Below are positions 1-16,949 of a stretch of 64,000 bases of DNA, piece after piece (within the stretch, counting starts at the first letter, position 1; each line of letters opens with the position of its first letter). The notes under the pieces are model-generated. The model worked only from the letters and a program-made list of their open reading frames with translations. It did not search any database and was not told the DNA's origin. The DNA is from Pseudomonas furukawaii (GTDB lineage Bacteria > Pseudomonadota > Gammaproteobacteria > Pseudomonadales > Pseudomonadaceae): contig NZ_AP014862.1 of assembly GCF_002355475.1 (NCBI RefSeq), positions 4,898,001 through 4,962,000 on the forward strand. The letters are read 5' to 3'. The position numbers and the translations under genes were made by a program.

Positions 1-21
1 AGAAGGGACTTTCGGTCTGGC

Positions 22-306
22 TCATTCGGCAATCTGGTAGAGGGTTTCGCCTTCCTTGACCATGCCCAGTTCGTGACGGGCACGTTCCTCGACGGTCTCC
101 ATCCCCTTCTTCAGCTCCATCACTTCCGCTTCGAGGATGCGATTGCGCTCGAGCAGGCGCTCGTTCTCGCCCTGCTGCTCGGCGATCTGCTGCTCCAGTT
201 CCCGCACCTGCGCCAGGCTGCCGTCACCCACCCAGAGGCGATACTGCAGACCGGACAGCAGCAGGACCAGGACGACGAACAGCCAGTAAGTGTTGGGGCG
301 AGTCAT
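22..306 (-). CDS. ftsB: Cell division protein FtsB
   Basis: This 94-residue protein has the bitopic FtsB layout: a very short cytoplasmic N-terminus, one membrane segment at about residues 7-22, then a periplasmic heptad-like coiled coil (about 30-70) rich in Glu, Gln and Leu. In the family, FtsB pairs with FtsL and FtsQ in the divisome and helps activate septal peptidoglycan synthesis. It is the last gene seen at the left edge. It lies downstream of eno, as in other pseudomonads, where ispD normally follows (outside the window). A strong hairpin lies 23 bases upstream of the start codon, so transcription reaching ftsB from eno would have to pass it. The ribosome binding site is weak. Length and topology fit FtsB well. 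Confidence 0.93.
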   Translation of the reverse strand: MTRPNTYWLFVVLVLLLSGLQYRLWVGDGSLAQVRELEQQIAEQQGENERLLERNRILEAEVMELKKGMETVEERARHELGMVKEGETLYQIAE

Positions 307-328
307 TTTGCCAAGGAATATCCATGCG

Positions 329-354
329 AAAAGGGCAGCTTGCGCTGCCCTTTT
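329..354. terminator. Hairpin terminator between eno and ftsB
   Basis: An 11-bp perfect stem, AAAAGGGCAGC paired with GCTGCCCTTTT, closes a 4-base loop. The A/T tracts on both flanks make it look like a factor-independent terminator readable on either strand. On the minus strand it follows eno by about 175 bases and precedes ftsB by 23, so it could end the eno transcript or attenuate ftsB. Confidence 0.75.
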
Positions 355-360
355 ACCATT

Positions 361-472
361 CCTGGCCGGTGTCCGTCGCTGCCGTGCGGCGGGCGGACGA
401 CCGGCCAGGTGAAATCAGGTGAAGTGGCGAAGTTTACATCAAGTAATGCCGCGTGCAGCGCCTGATTTCACC
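361..472. other. Structured eno 3' region with two further inverted repeats
   Basis: Directly beside the terminator are two more inverted repeats. CCTGGCCGGT at 361-370 pairs with ACCGGCCAGG at 400-409, extended inward by GTCCG/CGGAC with one bulge. GGTGAAATCAGG at 408-419 pairs with CCTGATTTCACC at 461-472. The second overlaps the first arm, so the two folds compete at their junction. No gene is visible here. It may stabilise the eno mRNA 3' end or be a remnant of a repeat family. Confidence 0.5.
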
Positions 473-529
473 CTGGACGTCCGGGCGCGAGCCCGGCCCA
501 CGAAGGCGTGGCCTCCGCGGGCGGTCCGC

Positions 530-1852
<1,323 letters not shown>

Positions 1853-1885
1853 TCAGCAGAAAGTGAGGCCACTCGCCAGATCACG

Positions 1886-1926
1886 GGGTCGGCCGACCCG
1901 GCGAATGTTCTGACCGATCGGTCAGA
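1886..1926. promoter_or_regulatory. Two perfect palindromes upstream of eno
   Basis: Positions 1886-1899 read GGGTCGGCCGACCC and positions 1909-1926 read TCTGACCGATCGGTCAGA; both are exact palindromes (14 and 18 bp), 9 bases apart. The even-symmetric ACCG..CGGT core is a common shape of TetR-family operators. On the minus strand a weak -10-like CACAAT lies just upstream of the 18-mer, which would put the palindrome over a transcription start about 90 bases before the eno ATG. The sequence symmetry is direct; the operator role is inference. Confidence 0.5.
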
Positions 1927-1963
1927 TTGTGCCCACGCGGCACTTTACCGGAGAACTGCCCGT

Positions 1964-4586
<2,623 letters not shown>

Positions 4587-4618
4587 AGACGGGAGCGTAG
4601 TCTACCGGAAAGCCCCCA

Positions 4619-5932
4619 TCAGCTCAAACCTTGGTCATTCGTCGGTGGCGTCCAGCGCAGTCGCCACTCCGCCGCCCGCAAACTGTCGAGCTCCGGCAGG
4701 TTGGCCACCGCCAGCAGTCGTCCGGAGGCGGACAACAGCGGCAATCGGCCACGCACGAAGGCGGGCAGGCGCGACTCATTGAGCAGGCGCTTGAGATCGC
4801 GACGACCGCGCCCCGGCAACTCCACCACCTCCCCACCCCGGCGATAACCGACCGTCAGCGGACCTGGCGGCGGCGTCCCCAGAAACTCCAGGCGGCCATT
4901 GCCCGGCAGCTCCAGGGGGCTGGACGGGTCGAGCCAGGGCACCACTCCCGAGGGAGGCGCGAGCCAATCGCCCGAGAGCCACCACAACCGTCCGTCGGCG
5001 CGGTGCAGTTCCCCGGCCCCCAGGCGCCAGACGGGGCGAGCGTCGACTGCCGCATCCCGCAGGTTGTCCCAGCCGACCCAATGATCGCGGTCGGGCAAAG
5101 GCGTCAGGGGCGCCAACCAATGACGCAGGGCGTTACGCTGGCGGGACGGCGTCAACCCGACCAGGGCCGCCAGGTCGAGACTGGGCAATCCCAGCCAGCC
5201 GAACTCGCCGTTCGTCCGCGCCATGGCCAGATCGATCTCGGCCAGTTCGCCCAACAACTCATCAGCCTCGGCCATATGCTCGGCGCAGCGCGCCAGGTTC
5301 GACGTGGCGGCAGGCCAGCGCGTCCTCAGCGCCGGGAGGATGTCGCGGCGAAGAAAATTGCGAGCAAGGCGGGTATCGCCATTGCTCGGGTCCTCGACCC
5401 AGCTCAGCCCCTGGCTCCGGGCATAGGCCTCCAGCTCAGTCCGGGACACGCCCAGCAGAGGCCGCAGCAGATACCCGGGGCCCAGGAGTCGACTGGCGGG
5501 CATGCCCGCCAGCCCCCGAACCCCGGCGCCCCGTAGCAGACGGAAAAGCAGGGTCTCGGCCTGATCGTCCCGGTGCTGGGCGCTGATCAGCACCTCCCCT
5601 GCACCCAGCTCCCCCGCGAAGGCGCTGTAGCGCGCATCCCGTGCGGCACGCTCCAGACTTGGACCGGCATCCACGGTCACCCGCAACAACGTCAACGGCA
5701 CGCCCAGCTCGCTGCAGACCCGCTGGCAATGCGCCGGCCAGGCGTCAGCCGCAGCCTGGAGGCCGTGATGGACATGAATGGCGGAGAGTGGCGGCAAGCG
5801 CTCCCGCCGGGCGAGGCTCGCCAGCAGATGGAGCAGCACGGTGGAATCGAGCCCGCCGGAGAAGGCGACCCGCCAGGCCGGCGCGGCGCGCCAGGGTGCC
5901 AGGGCAGTCAGGAGGCGGGATTCGAGGGACAT
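4619..5932 (-). CDS. tilS: tRNA(Ile)-lysidine synthase
   Basis: TilS attaches lysine to C34 of tRNA-Ile (CAU anticodon), changing codon reading from AUG to AUA, and is normally essential. The 437-residue protein has the PP-loop ATPase motif SGGLDS at residues 25-30 and the downstream VEDPSNGD stretch typical of the N-terminal catalytic domain. The C-terminal part (RRGGEVVELPGRGRR and onward) matches the TilS tRNA-binding domains. The chosen ATG at 5932 gives MSLESRLL; an in-frame start 11 codons upstream lies within the accA terminator area and is less likely. It lies downstream of accA, as in other pseudomonads. Confidence 0.94.
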   Translation of the reverse strand: MSLESRLLTALAPWRAAPAWRVAFSGGLDSTVLLHLLASLARRERLPPLSAIHVHHGLQAAADAWPAHCQRVCSELGVPLTLLRVTVDAGPSLERAARDARYSAFAGELGAGEVLISAQHRDDQAETLLFRLLRGAGVRGLAGMPASRLLGPGYLLRPLLGVSRTELEAYARSQGLSWVEDPSNGDTRLARNFLRRDILPALRTRWPAATSNLARCAEHMAEADELLGELAEIDLAMARTNGEFGWLGLPSLDLAALVGLTPSRQRNALRHWLAPLTPLPDRDHWVGWDNLRDAAVDARPVWRLGAGELHRADGRLWWLSGDWLAPPSGVVPWLDPSSPLELPGNGRLEFLGTPPPGPLTVGYRRGGEVVELPGRGRRDLKRLLNESRLPAFVRGRLPLLSASGRLLAVANLPELDSLRAAEWRLRWTPPTNDQGLS

Positions 5933-5949
5933 GGGCTGGCCCAAATGAA

Positions 5950-5981
5950 ATCGGGCCCCAAGCATAAAGCCGGGGCCCGAT
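5950..5981. terminator. Hairpin terminator after accA
   Basis: ATCGGGCCCC (5950-5959) pairs perfectly with GGGGCCCGAT (5972-5981) across a 12-base loop. On the minus strand the stem is followed by TTTCATTT. It lies 22 bases after the accA stop and 18 before the tilS start, so it should reduce read-through into tilS. Confidence 0.6.
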
Positions 5982-6002
5982 CTTTACAGCGGGGAAACAG
6001 GA

Positions 6003-6953
6003 TCAGGCGACGCCGTAGCTCATCAGACGCTCGTAGCGGCGGGCCAGGAGGTCCTCGGTACCGAGCTTCTTCAGGGTAGCCAACTGGTCGGACAGCTCCT
6101 TGCGGATGGACTCGGCGGCCACCGCCGGCTCGCGATGGGCACCGCCCAGGGGCTCGGCGATCACCTTGTCGACGATGCCCAGGCCCTTCAGGCGCTCGGC
6201 GGTGATGCCCATGGCCTCGGCGGCGTCCGGCGCCTTCTCGGCGGTCTTCCAGAGGATGGAAGCGCAGCCTTCCGGCGAGATCACCGAGTAGGTGGAGTAC
6301 TGCAGCATGTTCAGGCGGTCGCAGACACCGATGGCCAGCGCGCCACCGGAACCACCCTCACCGATGACGGTGGCGATGATCGGGGTCTTCAGCCGCGCCA
6401 TGACCCGCAGGTTCCAGGCGATGGCCTCGCTCTGGCCGCGTTCCTCGGCATCGATGCCCGGGTAGGCGCCGGGAGTGTCGATGAAGGTGAGGATCGGCAT
6501 CTTGAAGCGCTCGGCCATCTCCATCAGGCGGCAGGCCTTGCGGTAGCCCTCCGGACGGGGCATGCCGAAGTTGCGACGCACCTTCTCGCGCACTTCGCGG
6601 CCCTTCTGGTGACCGATGACCATCACCGGGTCGCCATTCAGGCGGGCGATGCCTCCGACGATGGCGGCATCGTCGGAGAAGTGGCGATCACCGTGAAGCT
6701 CATCGAACTCGGTGAAGATGTGCTCGATGTAGTCGAGGGTGTAGGGGCGACGCGGATGACGCGCCAGCTGGGCGATCTGCCAGCTGGTGAGGTTGCCGAA
6801 GATGCTCTCGGTCAGGGCGCTGCTCTTTTCCTGCAGGCGGGCAATCTCGTCGCTGATGTTCAGGGCGTTGTCGTTGCCGACCAGACGCAGCTCCTCGATC
6901 TTGGCTTGCAGATCGGCGATGGGCTGTTCGAAATCCAGAAAGTTCGGGTTCAT
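6003..6953 (-). CDS. accA: Acetyl-CoA carboxylase carboxyltransferase alpha subunit
   Basis: AccA forms, with AccD, the carboxyltransferase that moves CO2 from biotin on AccB to acetyl-CoA, the first step of fatty acid synthesis. The 316-residue length is the family norm. Residues 1-60 are the helical N-terminal extension ([16 protein letters not shown]..). The crotonase-fold core contains [36 protein letters not shown] and [12 protein letters not shown] oxyanion-hole loops. No gene overlaps it; 127 bases separate it from dnaE upstream. Confidence 0.97.
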   Translation of the reverse strand: MNPNFLDFEQPIADLQAKIEELRLVGNDNALNISDEIARLQEKSSALTESIFGNLTSWQIAQLARHPRRPYTLDYIEHIFTEFDELHGDRHFSDDAAIVGGIARLNGDPVMVIGHQKGREVREKVRRNFGMPRPEGYRKACRLMEMAERFKMPILTFIDTPGAYPGIDAEERGQSEAIAWNLRVMARLKTPIIATVIGEGGSGGALAIGVCDRLNMLQYSTYSVISPEGCASILWKTAEKAPDAAEAMGITAERLKGLGIVDKVIAEPLGGAHREPAVAAESIRKELSDQLATLKKLGTEDLLARRYERLMSYGVA

Positions 6954-7080
6954 AGGCTTCCGTCGTGCGCTTGGGGCCAGGCGGCTGGTTCCATTTGGCG
7001 CCCTACCTTAATGGGTCGGGCGCGTTCGGGTCGAGATCAAATCGACATCGGGCCGGTGCGAGCGTGGTGTCACGTTCGCA

Positions 7081-10605
<3,525 letters not shown>

Positions 10606-10634
10606 GGAAGTCCTATGCAAAACGCGAAAACGAC

Positions 10635-10659
10635 AAGGCCCGGATTGTACCGGGCCCTT
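10635..10659. terminator. Hairpin between symporter gene and dnaE
   Basis: GGCCCGG (10637-10643) pairs with CCGGGCC (10650-10656) around a 6-base loop, flanked by AA and CTT. On the minus strand it is followed by TTGTCGTTTTCG. It should terminate the symporter transcript. The loop reads TACAAT on the minus strand, so terminator and possible dnaE -10 box coincide. Confidence 0.5.
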
Positions 10660-10722
10660 TGGCAAAGCTACAGGCTTGAGGCCCCTGCCGACCACCAAGG
10701 GATCGACAGGGACAACACGGGT

Positions 10723-12135
10723 TCAGCGTCGGTCGTCCCAGATGCCCGGCTCCAGCTTGCTCTGGATTTCCGGGTACTGGCTGGCATCGAAGGTGGGCAG
10801 CTTGCCCGCCTTGCGCTGGGCGTTGTAGTCCTTCGCCAGCTTGATGGCCAGGTTGGACAGCAACAGGATCGCGATGAGGTTGGTGATCGCCATCAGGCCC
10901 ATGGAGACGTCCGCCAGGTTCCAGACGAAGGGCAGCGAAGCCAGGGCGCCGAACATCACCATGCCGAGCACCGCCAGGCGGAAGATGAGCAGCCCGCCCG
11001 GATGGTTGTGCTCGAGGAACACCAGGCAGTTCTCCGCGTAGAAGTAGTTGGCGACGATGGAGGTGAAGGCGAAGAACAGGATGATCACCCCCAGGAAGTA
11101 CTTGCCCCAGGCGCCGACCTGGCTGCTCAGCGCGTTCTGTACCAGCATGATGCCCTCGCCCTGCTGCGGACCGGCCAGCAGGATGATGGCGGCGGACGCG
11201 GTGCAGATCAGCAGGGTGTCGATGAACACGCCGGCCATCTGCACGTAGCCCTGGGAGGCCGGGTGCGGCGGATAGGGCGTCGCCGAAGCCGCGGCGTTGG
11301 GCGCCGAACCCATGCCCGCCTCGTTGGAGAACAGGCCGCGCTTGAAGCCGTTCATGATCGCCGCGGCGATGCCGCCGGCCGCCGCCTCGTGCAGGCCGAA
11401 GGCGCTCTTGACAATCAGTGCGAAGACGCCGGGGATCTCATCGATCTGGGTGATGATCAGCACCACCGCCACCAGCAGGTAGGCCACCGCCATGAAGGGC
11501 ACCGCCAGCTCGGAGAAGCGGGCGATGGAGCGCAGGCCGCCGAAGATGATCAGCGCGGTGATGATCACCAGCGCGATGCCACTTATCCACAGGGGCACGC
11601 CGAAGGCGCCCTGCATCGCACCGCTGATGGTATTGGCCTGCACCGAGTTGAAGACGAAACCGAAGGCGAGGATCAGGAAGAGCGAGAACAGCACGCCCAT
11701 CCAGCGCGCCCCCAGGCCCTTCTCCATGTAGTAGGCCGGGCCGCCGCGGAACTGCCCCTTGTCGTCACGGATCTTGAACAACTGGGCGAGGGTCGCCTCG
11801 ACGAAGCCGGTGGCCATCCCCACCATGGCGATGACCCACATCCAGAACACCGCGCCAGGGCCGCCCAGGGTGATGGCCACGGCGACACCGGCGACGTTGC
11901 CGGTGCCGACCCGCGCGGCCAGCGACGTACAGAGGGCCTGGAAGGAGGAGATGCCGGCATCGTCGGACTTGCGGCTGCCCTTGAGCACGCTGAAGGTGTG
12001 CCCGAAATGCAGGAACTGGATCAGGCCGAGACGCAGGGTGAAGTACAGGCCGCAAGCCACCAGCAACCAGATCAGCACCTTGCCCCAGATGAGGCCGTTG
12101 AGGGAATCGACTACCAGATTGGCAATCTCTTGCAT
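10723..12135 (-). CDS. Alanine/glycine:cation symporter family protein (AGCS)
   Basis: The 470-residue product is a polytopic inner-membrane protein with about 11 hydrophobic segments and the AGCS family signature around RVGTGNVAGVAVAI near the N-terminal third. Family members import alanine or glycine with Na+ (or H+). The second conserved feature is the NAASATPYPPHPASQGYVQM loop, which is cytoplasmic in homologues. Start chosen at the ATG at 12135 (MQEIANLVVDSLNG), preceded by GGGAG; the open frame continues 53 codons upstream without support. The exact substrate cannot be read from sequence. It sits between rnhB and dnaE, its usual place in Pseudomonas, and probably has its own promoter in the 204-base gap upstream, which also holds a GGGGCCC/GGGCCCC stem (12274-12292). 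Confidence 0.88.
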   Translation of the reverse strand: MQEIANLVVDSLNGLIWGKVLIWLLVACGLYFTLRLGLIQFLHFGHTFSVLKGSRKSDDAGISSFQALCTSLAARVGTGNVAGVAVAITLGGPGAVFWMWVIAMVGMATGFVEATLAQLFKIRDDKGQFRGGPAYYMEKGLGARWMGVLFSLFLILAFGFVFNSVQANTISGAMQGAFGVPLWISGIALVIITALIIFGGLRSIARFSELAVPFMAVAYLLVAVVLIITQIDEIPGVFALIVKSAFGLHEAAAGGIAAAIMNGFKRGLFSNEAGMGSAPNAAASATPYPPHPASQGYVQMAGVFIDTLLICTASAAIILLAGPQQGEGIMLVQNALSSQVGAWGKYFLGVIILFFAFTSIVANYFYAENCLVFLEHNHPGGLLIFRLAVLGMVMFGALASLPFVWNLADVSMGLMAITNLIAILLLSNLAIKLAKDYNAQRKAGKLPTFDASQYPEIQSKLEPGIWDDRR

Positions 12136-12339
12136 GAGAAACTCCCTAAGCCGCTTGTGGCGGCGGTTGAGTGAAACTCCGGAATACCCGGAACGAGTAT
12201 CGCAGCGGATGGATGATCCTGCCCGCGATGGACACAGGTCGGCCTCAGGCGAAGCAGGCCAGCAGAGGGTAGCGGGGCCCGGTGAGGGCCCCACGAGTGA
12301 TGCGGAAGTTCGGGATAGGCTTGCGACGCGCCGCGAGGA

Positions 12340-12942
12340 TCAGCGCACGCCTTCGATCAGCTCCCTGACCGGGCCGAAGGAACGGCGATGGATGGGCGTA
12401 GGCCCGAGGCGGCGTAGCGCCTCCAGATGCACCGCCGTGGGATAGCCCTTGTGCCCCGCGATGCCATAGCCCGGGTAGCGCGCATCCAGCTCGACCATCT
12501 CGCGGTCACGGCTGACCTTGGCCAGGATGGAAGCGGCGGCGATGGCCGGCACCTGGCTGTCGCCCTTCACGACCGGCGCGGCGGGCACCTTCAGTTTCGG
12601 GCAGCGATTGCCATCGATCAGGGCCAGCTTCGGGGTCACCGAAAGCCCTTCGACTGCCCGTTGCATGGCCAGCATGGTGGCGTGGAGGATGTTCAACTGG
12701 TCGATCTCCTCCACCTCGGCGCGGGCGATGCACCAGGCCAGGGCCTTCTCGCGGATCTCGTCGAACAGCGCATCGCGACGCGCTTCAGACAACTTCTTCG
12801 AGTCGTTCAGGCCCAGGATCGGGCGAGCCGGATCGAGGATGACCGCCGCCGTGACGACAGGGCCGCAGAGCGGACCGCGCCCCACCTCGTCGACCCCGGC
12901 CACGCATTCTTCCACCAGGCTGAAATCCAGGCCGAGTTGCAT
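12340..12942 (-). CDS. rnhB: Ribonuclease HII
   Basis: RNase HII cuts RNA in RNA-DNA hybrids and starts removal of misincorporated ribonucleotides. The 200-residue protein shows [14 protein letters not shown] with catalytic Asp18 and Glu19, the [12 protein letters not shown] motif, the ALIDGN Asp, and [13 protein letters not shown]. Its ATG shares one base with the lpxB stop (TGATG), so it is translationally coupled to lpxB. It closes the lipid A/fatty acid operon. Confidence 0.96.
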   Translation of the reverse strand: MQLGLDFSLVEECVAGVDEVGRGPLCGPVVTAAVILDPARPILGLNDSKKLSEARRDALFDEIREKALAWCIARAEVEEIDQLNILHATMLAMQRAVEGLSVTPKLALIDGNRCPKLKVPAAPVVKGDSQVPAIAAASILAKVSRDREMVELDARYPGYGIAGHKGYPTAVHLEALRRLGPTPIHRRSFGPVRELIEGVR

Positions 12943-14075
12943 CAGGGAGCTCCAATCAGTTTCAGGATGGCGTCGGCGGCTTCGCGCGATGCGTCCTGGC
13001 GCAACGCGCGGTGGATGACGTCGAAGCCGTGGGTCTGGATCTCGCCGTCGTCCAGCAACGGTGAGAGCGTCTGGGCCAGGGCTTCGGCGGTGGCGGCATC
13101 CTGCAGCAGCTCCGGCACCAGCAGGCGCTGGGCCAGCAGGTTCGGCAGCGAGACATAGGGGCTTCTGACCAGTCGCTTGAGGATGCGGTAGGTCAGCGGA
13201 GCGACCTTGTAGGCCACCACCATGGGACGCTTGTAAAGCAGCGCCTCGAGCGTGGCGGTGCCGGAAGCGATCAGCACCGCATCGCAGGCAGCCAACGCTT
13301 CGTGGGAACGGCCGTCCAGCAGCTTCAGCGGCAGGTCGCGACCGGCCAGCATCGCCTCCACCTGCTGGCGACGCTCGGGACTGGCACAGGGCAGCACGAA
13401 GCGGATGCCCGGACGGACCGAGCGCAACCGCTCGGCCGCATCGAGGAACAGGCTGCCCAACTTGCCGACCTCGCCCCCTCGACTGCCAGGCATGAGGGCG
13501 ACGAGAGGTGAATCCAGAGGCAGGTCCAGGGCATTACGCGCGGCCGCGCGATCGGCTTCCAGGGGAATCGCGTCGGCCAGCGGATGACCGACGAACCGCA
13601 CGGGAACGCCCTTCTCCTCGTAGAAACGCGCCTCGAACGGGAAGAGCGTGAGCATCAGATCGCAGCCTTCGCGGATCTTCAGCACGCGATTCTGCCGCCA
13701 GGCCCAGACCGAGGGACTGACATAGTGCACGGTACGAATGCCGGCGCGACGCAGCTTGAGCTCGACGCCCAGATTGAAATCGGGGGCGTCGATACCGATG
13801 AAGACGTCGGGACGCTCGTCGATCAGGGTCTGGATCAGGCGCTTGCGACGGGCCAGCAACTCCGGCAGCCGTCCAAGCACTTCCACCAGGCCCATGACGG
13901 CCAGTCGCTCCATGGGGAAATAGGATTCGAGCCCTTCGGCCTGCATGCGCGGGCCACCGACGCCGATGAAGCGAACGTCTGGATGGCGCGCCTTGAGGGC
14001 CTGCATCAGGGTCGAACCGAGGATGTCGCCGGACGCCTCGCCGGCGACCAGCGCGATGCGCAGGGGACGATTCAT
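12942..14075 (-). CDS. lpxB: Lipid-A-disaccharide synthase
   Basis: LpxB, a family 19 glycosyltransferase at the inner membrane surface, joins UDP-2,3-diacylglucosamine with lipid X to form the lipid A disaccharide. The 377-residue product starts with the [12 protein letters not shown] motif, followed by FIGVGGPRM and GIDAPDFNL. The C-terminal half has [20 protein letters not shown], the donor-binding region of the family. It lies 4 bases after lpxA and overlaps rnhB by one base. Confidence 0.97.
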   Translation of the reverse strand: MNRPLRIALVAGEASGDILGSTLMQALKARHPDVRFIGVGGPRMQAEGLESYFPMERLAVMGLVEVLGRLPELLARRKRLIQTLIDERPDVFIGIDAPDFNLGVELKLRRAGIRTVHYVSPSVWAWRQNRVLKIREGCDLMLTLFPFEARFYEEKGVPVRFVGHPLADAIPLEADRAAARNALDLPLDSPLVALMPGSRGGEVGKLGSLFLDAAERLRSVRPGIRFVLPCASPERRQQVEAMLAGRDLPLKLLDGRSHEALAACDAVLIASGTATLEALLYKRPMVVAYKVAPLTYRILKRLVRSPYVSLPNLLAQRLLVPELLQDAATAEALAQTLSPLLDDGEIQTHGFDVIHRALRQDASREAADAILKLIGAP

Positions 14076-14079
14076 GGTC

Positions 14080-14856
14080 TCAGCGGGTGATGCCGCGGGT
14101 CGAGGACTGGATGGAGTCGCGGAAAACGGCCACTTCGGGGAACTGCGCGGAAGACTCGGCCAGTTCGGCCAGGGCCTGCTCCACGGTCAGCCCCTGGCGG
14201 TAGACCACCTTGTAGGCGCGACGCAGCGCGGCGATGGCCTCGGCGCTGAAGCCACGACGACGCATGCCTTCGAAGTTCATGCTGCGGGCCTCGGCGGGGT
14301 TGCCGAAAACGGTCACGTAAGCCGGAACGTCCTTGCCGATGGCGGTACCCATGCCGGAGAAGCTGTGGGCGCCGATGCGGCAGAACTGATGCACCAGGGT
14401 ATAGCCGGAGAGGATGGCCCAGTCGTCGACATGGACATGCCCCGCCAGCGCGGTGTTATTCACCAGGATGCAATGATTGGCGATCACACTGTCGTGACCG
14501 ATGTGCACATAGGCCATCAGCAGGTTGTGATCCCCAAGGGTGGTCTCGGAGCGGTCCTGCACGGTGCCACGGTGGATGGTCACGCCTTCGCGGATCACAT
14601 TGTGATCACCGATCACCAGCCGGGTGGGTTCACCCTTGTACTTCAGGTCAGGCGTGTCTTCGCCCACCGAGGAGAACTGGTAGATGCGATTGTGCTTGCC
14701 GATGCGGGTCGGTCCCTTGATGACCACATGGGGTCCGACCACGGTCCCCTCGCCGATCTCAACATCGGGTCCAATGATCGACCAGGGGCCGACCTGAACG
14801 CCATCCGCCAGCCTTGCCGACGGATCGATGATGGCGCGAGGGTCAATCAAACTCAT
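14080..14856 (-). CDS. lpxA: Acyl-ACP:UDP-N-acetylglucosamine O-acyltransferase
   Basis: LpxA performs the first step of lipid A synthesis, adding a 3-hydroxyacyl chain from ACP to UDP-GlcNAc. The 258-residue protein is a left-handed parallel beta-helix of hexapeptide repeats (residues about 1-190) with a helical C-terminal domain. His121 in MAYVHIGHD is the catalytic base position reported for P. aeruginosa LpxA. Its start overlaps the fabZ stop by 4 bases (ATGA), implying coupling. FabZ competes for the same 3-hydroxyacyl-ACP pool, so the pairing has metabolic logic. Confidence 0.98.
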   Translation of the reverse strand: MSLIDPRAIIDPSARLADGVQVGPWSIIGPDVEIGEGTVVGPHVVIKGPTRIGKHNRIYQFSSVGEDTPDLKYKGEPTRLVIGDHNVIREGVTIHRGTVQDRSETTLGDHNLLMAYVHIGHDSVIANHCILVNNTALAGHVHVDDWAILSGYTLVHQFCRIGAHSFSGMGTAIGKDVPAYVTVFGNPAEARSMNFEGMRRRGFSAEAIAALRRAYKVVYRQGLTVEQALAELAESSAQFPEVAVFRDSIQSSTRGITR

Positions 14857-15293
14857 AGTTTGCGTTCCGCACAGATGATCTCGGCCGAGCAGACTTCCTT
14901 GCCATCGACACTGGCCTGGCAGTCGAACTTCCAGATGCCGCGCTTGACGCTGCCGAACCGGGCTTCGAGGATCAGTTGGTCGCCCGGCAGCACGGGCTGG
15001 CGGAAGCGCAGCTTGTCGGAGCCCACGAAGTAGTAGAGGGTGCCGTCGGCAGGCTTCACGTCGAGCATCTTGAACCCGAGGATGCCGGCCGCCTGGGCCA
15101 TGGCCTCGATGATCAGTACGCCCGGCATGATCGGATGCTGCGGGAAGTGGCCGTTGAAGAAGGGCTCGTTGATGCTGACATTCTTGTAGGCGCGAATGCG
15201 CTTGCCTTCAACATCCAGTTCCACGACCCGATCCACCAGGAGGAAAGGGTAGCGGTGCGGCAGATATTCGCGAATCTCGTTGATGTCCATCAT
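14853..15293 (-). CDS. fabZ: 3-hydroxyacyl-ACP dehydratase FabZ
   Basis: FabZ removes water from 3-hydroxyacyl-ACP to give trans-2-enoyl-ACP in fatty acid elongation. The 146-residue hot-dog fold protein has the N-terminal [13 protein letters not shown] motif and the catalytic His49 (NGHFPQHP) and Glu63 (VLIIEAMAQ). The start has two adjacent ATG codons; the first is used here. Between it and lpxD are 48 bases with no obvious signal. Confidence 0.98.
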   Translation of the reverse strand: MMDINEIREYLPHRYPFLLVDRVVELDVEGKRIRAYKNVSINEPFFNGHFPQHPIMPGVLIIEAMAQAAGILGFKMLDVKPADGTLYYFVGSDKLRFRQPVLPGDQLILEARFGSVKRGIWKFDCQASVDGKEVCSAEIICAERKL

Positions 15294-15341
15294 GTTCCTG
15301 GAGCCTTTTCAAAGGATTGGGGATGCACGGCGCTGCGTGGA

Positions 15342-16403
15342 TCACGCATCTGATGAAGCATCCCCGCCCGGGGTCACGGCCGCCAGGCGTTTTTCCAGTT
15401 GTTGCAGACGACGCGCCATGTCGTCCAACTGGCGAATTCGAGCGGCGCTCTTCTTCCAGTCCGCTGCGGTCTGCATCGCGGTTCCGGAGGAGTAGGCGCC
15501 CGGCTCGGTGATATTGCGCGTCACCATGGTCATGCCGGTGACGAACACGTCGTCGCACACCTCGATATGCCCGACCATGCCCACGCCCCCGGCGATCATG
15601 CAGTTGCGGCCAATCCTGGTACTTCCGGAAATCCCCACGCAACCGGCCATGGCGGTGTTGTCGCCGACCTGTACGTTGTGGGCGATCATGATCTGGTTGT
15701 CCAGTTTCACGCCATTGCCGATCAGGGTGTCGGAGAGCGCGCCCCGGTCGATGGTGGTATTGGCGCCGACTTCGACATCGTCGCCCAGGGTGACGCCGCC
15801 GATCTGCGCGATCTTCTGCCAGGCGCCCTTCTCCTTGGCGAAACCGAAGCCTTCGCCACCAATCACGGCACCGGACTGGATGACCACGCGCTTGCCGATC
15901 CGAACGTCGTGATAAAGGGTCACGCGGGGCGCGAGCCAGCCGCCTTCACCGATCACCGTCCGCGCACCGACCACGCAATGGGCACCGAGGGTCACCCCTG
16001 CACCGATCCGGGCACCGGATTCGATGACCACATAAGGGCCCACGCTGGCGCTGGGGTCCACCTGGGCATCGGCGGCGACCACCGCGGTAGCGTGGATGCC
16101 CGGCTGTGCCTTGGGCTTGGGATCGAACAGGTGAGACAGTTCGGCGTAGGCCAGGTAGGGGTTGGCCACCACCAGCGCATTGCCGGCATAGCCCTCGGCG
16201 TCGGCCGGGGTCAGGAGCACGGCGGCGGCCTGGCTGTCGGCCAGGAACTTGCGGTACTGCGGATTGGCCAGGAAGCTCAGTTGGTCGGGACCCGCTTCCT
16301 GAAGGGTGGCGAGACCACTGATGGCCTTGCCCTCGGCGCCGCGAAGCTCGGCACCGAGGCGTTCGGCCAACTGGCCGAGGGTGAAAACCGGCGTCGTCAT
16401 CAT
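15342..16403 (-). CDS. lpxD: UDP-3-O-acylglucosamine N-acyltransferase
   Basis: LpxD adds the second 3-hydroxyacyl chain, to the 2-amino group, in lipid A synthesis. The 353-residue product has an N-terminal uridine-binding domain (about 1-100, ending near [13 protein letters not shown]), a long hexapeptide-repeat beta-helix with the catalytic His in [13 protein letters not shown], and a C-terminal helix ([16 protein letters not shown]) used for ACP binding in homologues. The ATG at 16403 overlaps the ompH stop (TGATG); an upstream TTG was rejected. LpxA and LpxD are paralogues sharing the trimeric beta-helix. Confidence 0.97.
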   Translation of the reverse strand: MMTTPVFTLGQLAERLGAELRGAEGKAISGLATLQEAGPDQLSFLANPQYRKFLADSQAAAVLLTPADAEGYAGNALVVANPYLAYAELSHLFDPKPKAQPGIHATAVVAADAQVDPSASVGPYVVIESGARIGAGVTLGAHCVVGARTVIGEGGWLAPRVTLYHDVRIGKRVVIQSGAVIGGEGFGFAKEKGAWQKIAQIGGVTLGDDVEVGANTTIDRGALSDTLIGNGVKLDNQIMIAHNVQVGDNTAMAGCVGISGSTRIGRNCMIAGGVGMVGHIEVCDDVFVTGMTMVTRNITEPGAYSSGTAMQTAADWKKSAARIRQLDDMARRLQQLEKRLAAVTPGGDASSDA

Positions 16404-16906
16404 CAACGCTGCGCGTTCATGCGCTCGATGACCTGACGGGTGATGTCGTACTGCGGCTTGACGTCGACGACGGCACCGCGCTCCAGCACCAGGTCATAGT
16501 TACCGTTCTTCAGGACGTCTTCGACGGCCTTGTCCAGCTTCGGCTTCAGCTGCTTGAGCATGTCACGGTCGGCAACGGCCTTGGCTTCGTTCAGTTCCTT
16601 GGACTGGAACTGGAAGTCGCGGGCCTTCTGCTTGAACTCGAGCTCGAGGCGCTCACGCTCGGCCTGCTGCATTTTCTCGCCGTCCTTCACGAGGCGATCC
16701 TGGATACGCTTGGCGTCGGATTCCAGGGTCTTCAGCTTGTTGAGCTGGGGACCGAATTTCTTCTCGGCATCGACGGCGTACTTCTTGGCCGCGTCGGATT
16801 CCAGCAATGCCATCTGATAGTTCAGTACCGCAATCTTCATTTCCGCGAAGGCCGGAGTCGCCATCAGGGCAGCGGCAACCAGAACGAATTGAGTCAACTT
16901 ACGCAC
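16403..16906 (-). CDS. skp: Periplasmic chaperone OmpH/Skp
   Basis: Skp/OmpH is a trimeric periplasmic chaperone that holds unfolded outer-membrane proteins on their way to BamA. The 167-residue product starts at a GTG codon (16906) preceded by AGGAG at 7 bases. It has a signal peptide of about 22 residues ending PAFA|E, a short beta region ([16 protein letters not shown]), then a long Lys/Glu-rich helical hairpin (about 45-140) that forms the tentacle arms. A longer frame upstream has no signal-peptide sense and is rejected. It lies 43 bases after bamA and overlaps lpxD. Confidence 0.94.
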   Translation of the reverse strand: MRKLTQFVLVAAALMATPAFAEMKIAVLNYQMALLESDAAKKYAVDAEKKFGPQLNKLKTLESDAKRIQDRLVKDGEKMQQAERERLELEFKQKARDFQFQSKELNEAKAVADRDMLKQLKPKLDKAVEDVLKNGNYDLVLERGAVVDVKPQYDITRQVIERMNAQR

Positions 16907-16949
16907 GATGCAACTCCTGCAACACATACTGTTGTCTTGGTGAACACAC

